Positions 62,214-64,000 of a DNA stretch of 64,000 bases are shown one piece after another. A program made the translations under genes and the position numbers. Position 1 is the stretch's first letter, and each line of letters opens with the position of its first letter. Where the stretch lies: contig CP039998.1 of NCBI GenBank assembly GCA_013099015.1, positions 620,001 through 684,000 on the forward strand, written 5' to 3'. Origin of the DNA: Candidatus Saccharibacteria bacterium oral taxon 488 (lineage in GTDB: Bacteria; Patescibacteriota; Saccharimonadia; Saccharimonadales; Saccharimonadaceae). The notes beneath the pieces are model-generated. The model saw only the letters and a list, made by a program, of their open reading frames with translations. It had not been told where the DNA came from and searched no databases.

Positions 62214-63191
62214 TTATTGCATCTCAGTATACCACTCCCACGCCATCCCGTAGTACAGCCCGCCGTAGGCGTCGTGGAAGTCCGCGGTGATGGTGTTGTT
62301 ATGGCTTGTCAGGGTGAGGGTACGGGTGTGGTGGGGGTCGTCTGGGGTGCCGGGGCGTTCTAGGGCGGTGAGGCCGTGGAAGGCCCAGGCGTGGTGGGGT
62401 TGGGGTCCAAGGAAAGTGACATCAAAGCGGACGAAGCGGGTGGGCTCGTGGAACGCCAGGCTTTCTTCGGTCAGCCAGTAGGGCTCCTGGGGATCGGGGT
62501 TGCAGATACGGAAGGCTAAGTCGTAGGTGTGGCCGCGACGCATCGGGGTGTGGTGCCAGAACTGGTGTTGCCAACCTTCAGAGAGTTGGTGACTACGGAC
62601 CTGCCAGTGAGGACCAAGGGGGATAGGAGGTTCGGGGTAGCTCATCACCATGGTGACGTAGGCCACGTCATCGAATAGAGCGAACAGGCGGTAGCGCTGG
62701 ATGGACTCGAGGTGACGACAGTCACGGACGAAGGTGGAGACGTGAACGGCGTGCTGGACAAAGCCATTGTGGTGTTCGGGGATACGAATCCCGGCTGGGG
62801 ATTTCGGGTACCAGCCGGTGAGGAGTTGCCGGAGAAGGCGCTCGATGGCGGCGCTGTCGCGGTCAGCAACCGCTTCCCGACCGATCCCTAGCCGGTGCCC
62901 TGCTGCGCTGCGTCGTGCCGCCAAGGTGGTGTTGGTGGTTGACGGATCGAGATTGAAGACTTCCAGCAGCAGTGTGGCGTCTTCGTCGTGGAGGGAGTAG
63001 ATGGCAGAGATCAGGCGTTCCTTCAGAACTGACTGGGGCTCGTGGGCGCTGTTTGTGCCGCCGCCGAGGATACTCACCAAGGCTGGGCGAGAGGCCAGGC
63101 GTTGTGGGGTGTAGCCACTGCCCTTACGTAGGTACAGCAGATCTGCTCGGACGTCTTCTGGTTGGAAGCGTGGCATGGCCGGTGTAGTCAC
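62214..63191 (-). CDS. Hypothetical protein, actinobacterial type
   Basis: 325 residues, GC-rich. The N-terminal part (VRADLLYLRKGSGYTPQRLASRPAL) resembles the start of regulator-like proteins common in Actinobacteria. The C-terminal half is rich in Trp, His and Pro (GPHWQVRSHQL, WEWYTEMQ) and probably beta-structured. The longest frame starts at GTG 63191 after GGAAGGGG; an ATG five codons later is also possible. No family recognised. Confidence 0.55.
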   Translation of the reverse strand: MTTPAMPRFQPEDVRADLLYLRKGSGYTPQRLASRPALVSILGGGTNSAHEPQSVLKERLISAIYSLHDEDATLLLEVFNLDPSTTNTTLAARRSAAGHRLGIGREAVADRDSAAIERLLRQLLTGWYPKSPAGIRIPEHHNGFVQHAVHVSTFVRDCRHLESIQRYRLFALFDDVAYVTMVMSYPEPPIPLGPHWQVRSHQLSEGWQHQFWHHTPMRRGHTYDLAFRICNPDPQEPYWLTEESLAFHEPTRFVRFDVTFLGPQPHHAWAFHGLTALERPGTPDDPHHTRTLTLTSHNNTITADFHDAYGGLYYGMAWEWYTEMQ

Positions 63192-63447
63192 CCCCTTCCT
63201 AGTTTGGCCGGGTACTGCTTGCGTCTGAGGGATTTACCCCGACGTCACGTTGAGGCGTCTTCCAAGGCGTCTCTATCCCCTCGGGCTCCAATTCTGCCTC
63301 GGTTTGACTCCAACTCTGCTCGTGGGTCTCGTATCCGGAGCTGGCGGCTCCTAGCGTCGAAGACATCCCCTGAGGGTTGCTTCCCAAAGTGAACGTTTTC
63401 TACAGGCAGAAAGCGGGCATCCCGGGGCGAGTGGAAGGAGTTATGTC

Positions 63448-63795
63448 ATGTCAGATCTCATCCCTACGTCTTCTGCCACTACTGGTGGTTTGGTTTCTGG
63501 CGGCGGTGCGCCGTCGGTGTGGACGGCTCAAGGTCGGGCGTTGTCTCGGCTGGTGGCGAGTAGTGAAATGCAGGTGGCCCGGTTGGCTGCGGCGGCACAT
63601 GTGGAGTCGGCCAAGCTGGATGCGCTGGATCACGTGACTCAGCGGGCTATGCAGGGCGCTGCGTTGGTGGCGCAGTTGGAGGGCCAGCTGGCGGAAGCAG
63701 TGCCGGCGGCGGCGTTCCGGCTGGCGCAGATCGGGCAGGCCCACACCCTGGCCATGGTCGGTGAAGTTCACAACTTCTCCCGGCGGGTCCAGTGA
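63448..63795 (+). CDS. Small Ala-rich helical protein
   Basis: 115 residues. A Gly/Ser-rich start (1-25), then an almost continuous Ala-rich helix (LSRLVASSEMQVARLAAAAH and beyond). No transmembrane segment. AAGGAG lies about 9 nt before the ATG. The stop codon overlaps the ATG of the next gene, so they form an operon, as in small actinobacterial mobile-element or secretion clusters. Function unknown. Confidence 0.55.
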   Translation: MSDLIPTSSATTGGLVSGGGAPSVWTAQGRALSRLVASSEMQVARLAAAAHVESAKLDALDHVTQRAMQGAALVAQLEGQLAEAVPAAAFRLAQIGQAHTLAMVGEVHNFSRRVQ

Positions 63796-64000
63796 TGACC
63801 CCGTTGATCTCCGCTGCAATGCTGCTGGATTTTTCCGGCATTGTGGGTGCATTGCCCAGCTGGCTGCTGGTCGGTCTCGTCGTGGTCGGCGCTGCCGGAA
63901 TGTGGTGGTTGCTGGCGGGTCTTCGGAATATGGTCGAGGCCCGCCGGCGGGAGAAGCAGCGCTGGCGTATGGCGGCCACGCAAACCTTGGCCGAGGCTCG
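63795..64000 (+). CDS. Membrane protein, partial (runs off the window)
   Basis: An ATG at 63795-63797 overlaps the upstream stop (TGATG). The 68 codons present encode a hydrophobic helix near residues 23-42 (SWLLVGLVVVGAAGMWWLL), then a basic cytoplasmic stretch (EARRREKQRWRM). No stop before the window edge. Too short to assign. Confidence 0.6.
   Translation, partial: MTPLISAAMLLDFSGIVGALPSWLLVGLVVVGAAGMWWLLAGLRNMVEARRREKQRWRMAATQTLAEA

Overview
The first 47 kb read like one compact chromosome of a small-genome, fermentative bacterium. My best guess is a Saccharibacteria (TM7)-type organism, inferred from gene families and promoter style and not proven. Genes are densely packed, often overlapping or a few bases apart. 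Many start at an ATG lying 6-7 nt after a TANNNT box, so they would give leaderless mRNAs. The content is central metabolism plus Gram-positive-style envelope genes: lactate dehydrogenase, EF-Tu, GlmS, Tgt, glycogen branching enzyme and alpha-glucan phosphorylase, UvrA, ExoI, Obg, FolD, GlyA, MurA, MurB, MurT/GatD, a LysM-CHAP peptidoglycan hydrolase, an LPXTG surface protein and five type IV pilin-like proteins. Seven tRNA genes (Glu, His, Lys, Gly and three Arg isoacceptors) lie in this part, all with encoded CCA.

Layout: 0-6 kb ldh, tuf, a membrane protein, glmS, tgt. 6-11 kb glgB, a uracil-DNA-glycosylase-like gene and small enzymes and regulators. 11-17 kb ABC exporter, DedA protein, uvrA. 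17-24 kb a reductase / sbcB / serine-hydrolase operon, obg, LysM-CHAP gene with a broken or recoded N-terminus, membrane protein. 25-31 kb LPXTG protein, sensor kinase, methyltransferase, response regulator, folD. 31-36 kb tRNAs, glgP, an HTH-MurA fusion divergent from glyA. 36.8-39.6 kb pilin cluster, including two pilins in inverted orientation that share a 149-bp identical arm and look invertible. 39.7-47.2 kb murB, tRNAs, a membrane-anchored Clp-like ATPase, murT-gatD.

From 47.25 kb to the right edge the DNA is a mosaic. Blocks of high-GC, actinobacterial-looking DNA alternate with moderate-GC genes and one clearly AT-richer block. The high-GC blocks hold HTH proteins, a helicase-nuclease fusion, IS30- and IS1634-family elements, IS5 and IS3 remnants, and the last genes. 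The AT-rich block is a three-gene operon: metallophosphoesterase, DPPW methyltransferase-like protein and NUDIX hydrolase. Two copies of a 78-79 bp palindrome-ended element bracket 49.0-58.7 kb. This is either a real accessory island with DNA from an actinobacterial host or a chimeric join. Sequence alone cannot decide, and I flag both.

How the parts fit: GlmS, MurA, MurB, MurT/GatD and the CHAP hydrolase cover steps of peptidoglycan precursor synthesis, precursor amidation and wall remodelling. GlgB and GlgP form a glycogen build-and-break pair, and Ldh disposes of reductant. Pilins and the LPXTG protein are surface tools suited to an attached lifestyle. In the right arm, the HEPN-like gene, helicase-nuclease and phosphoesterase operon are plausible defence or conflict genes, but none matches a system I can name with confidence.
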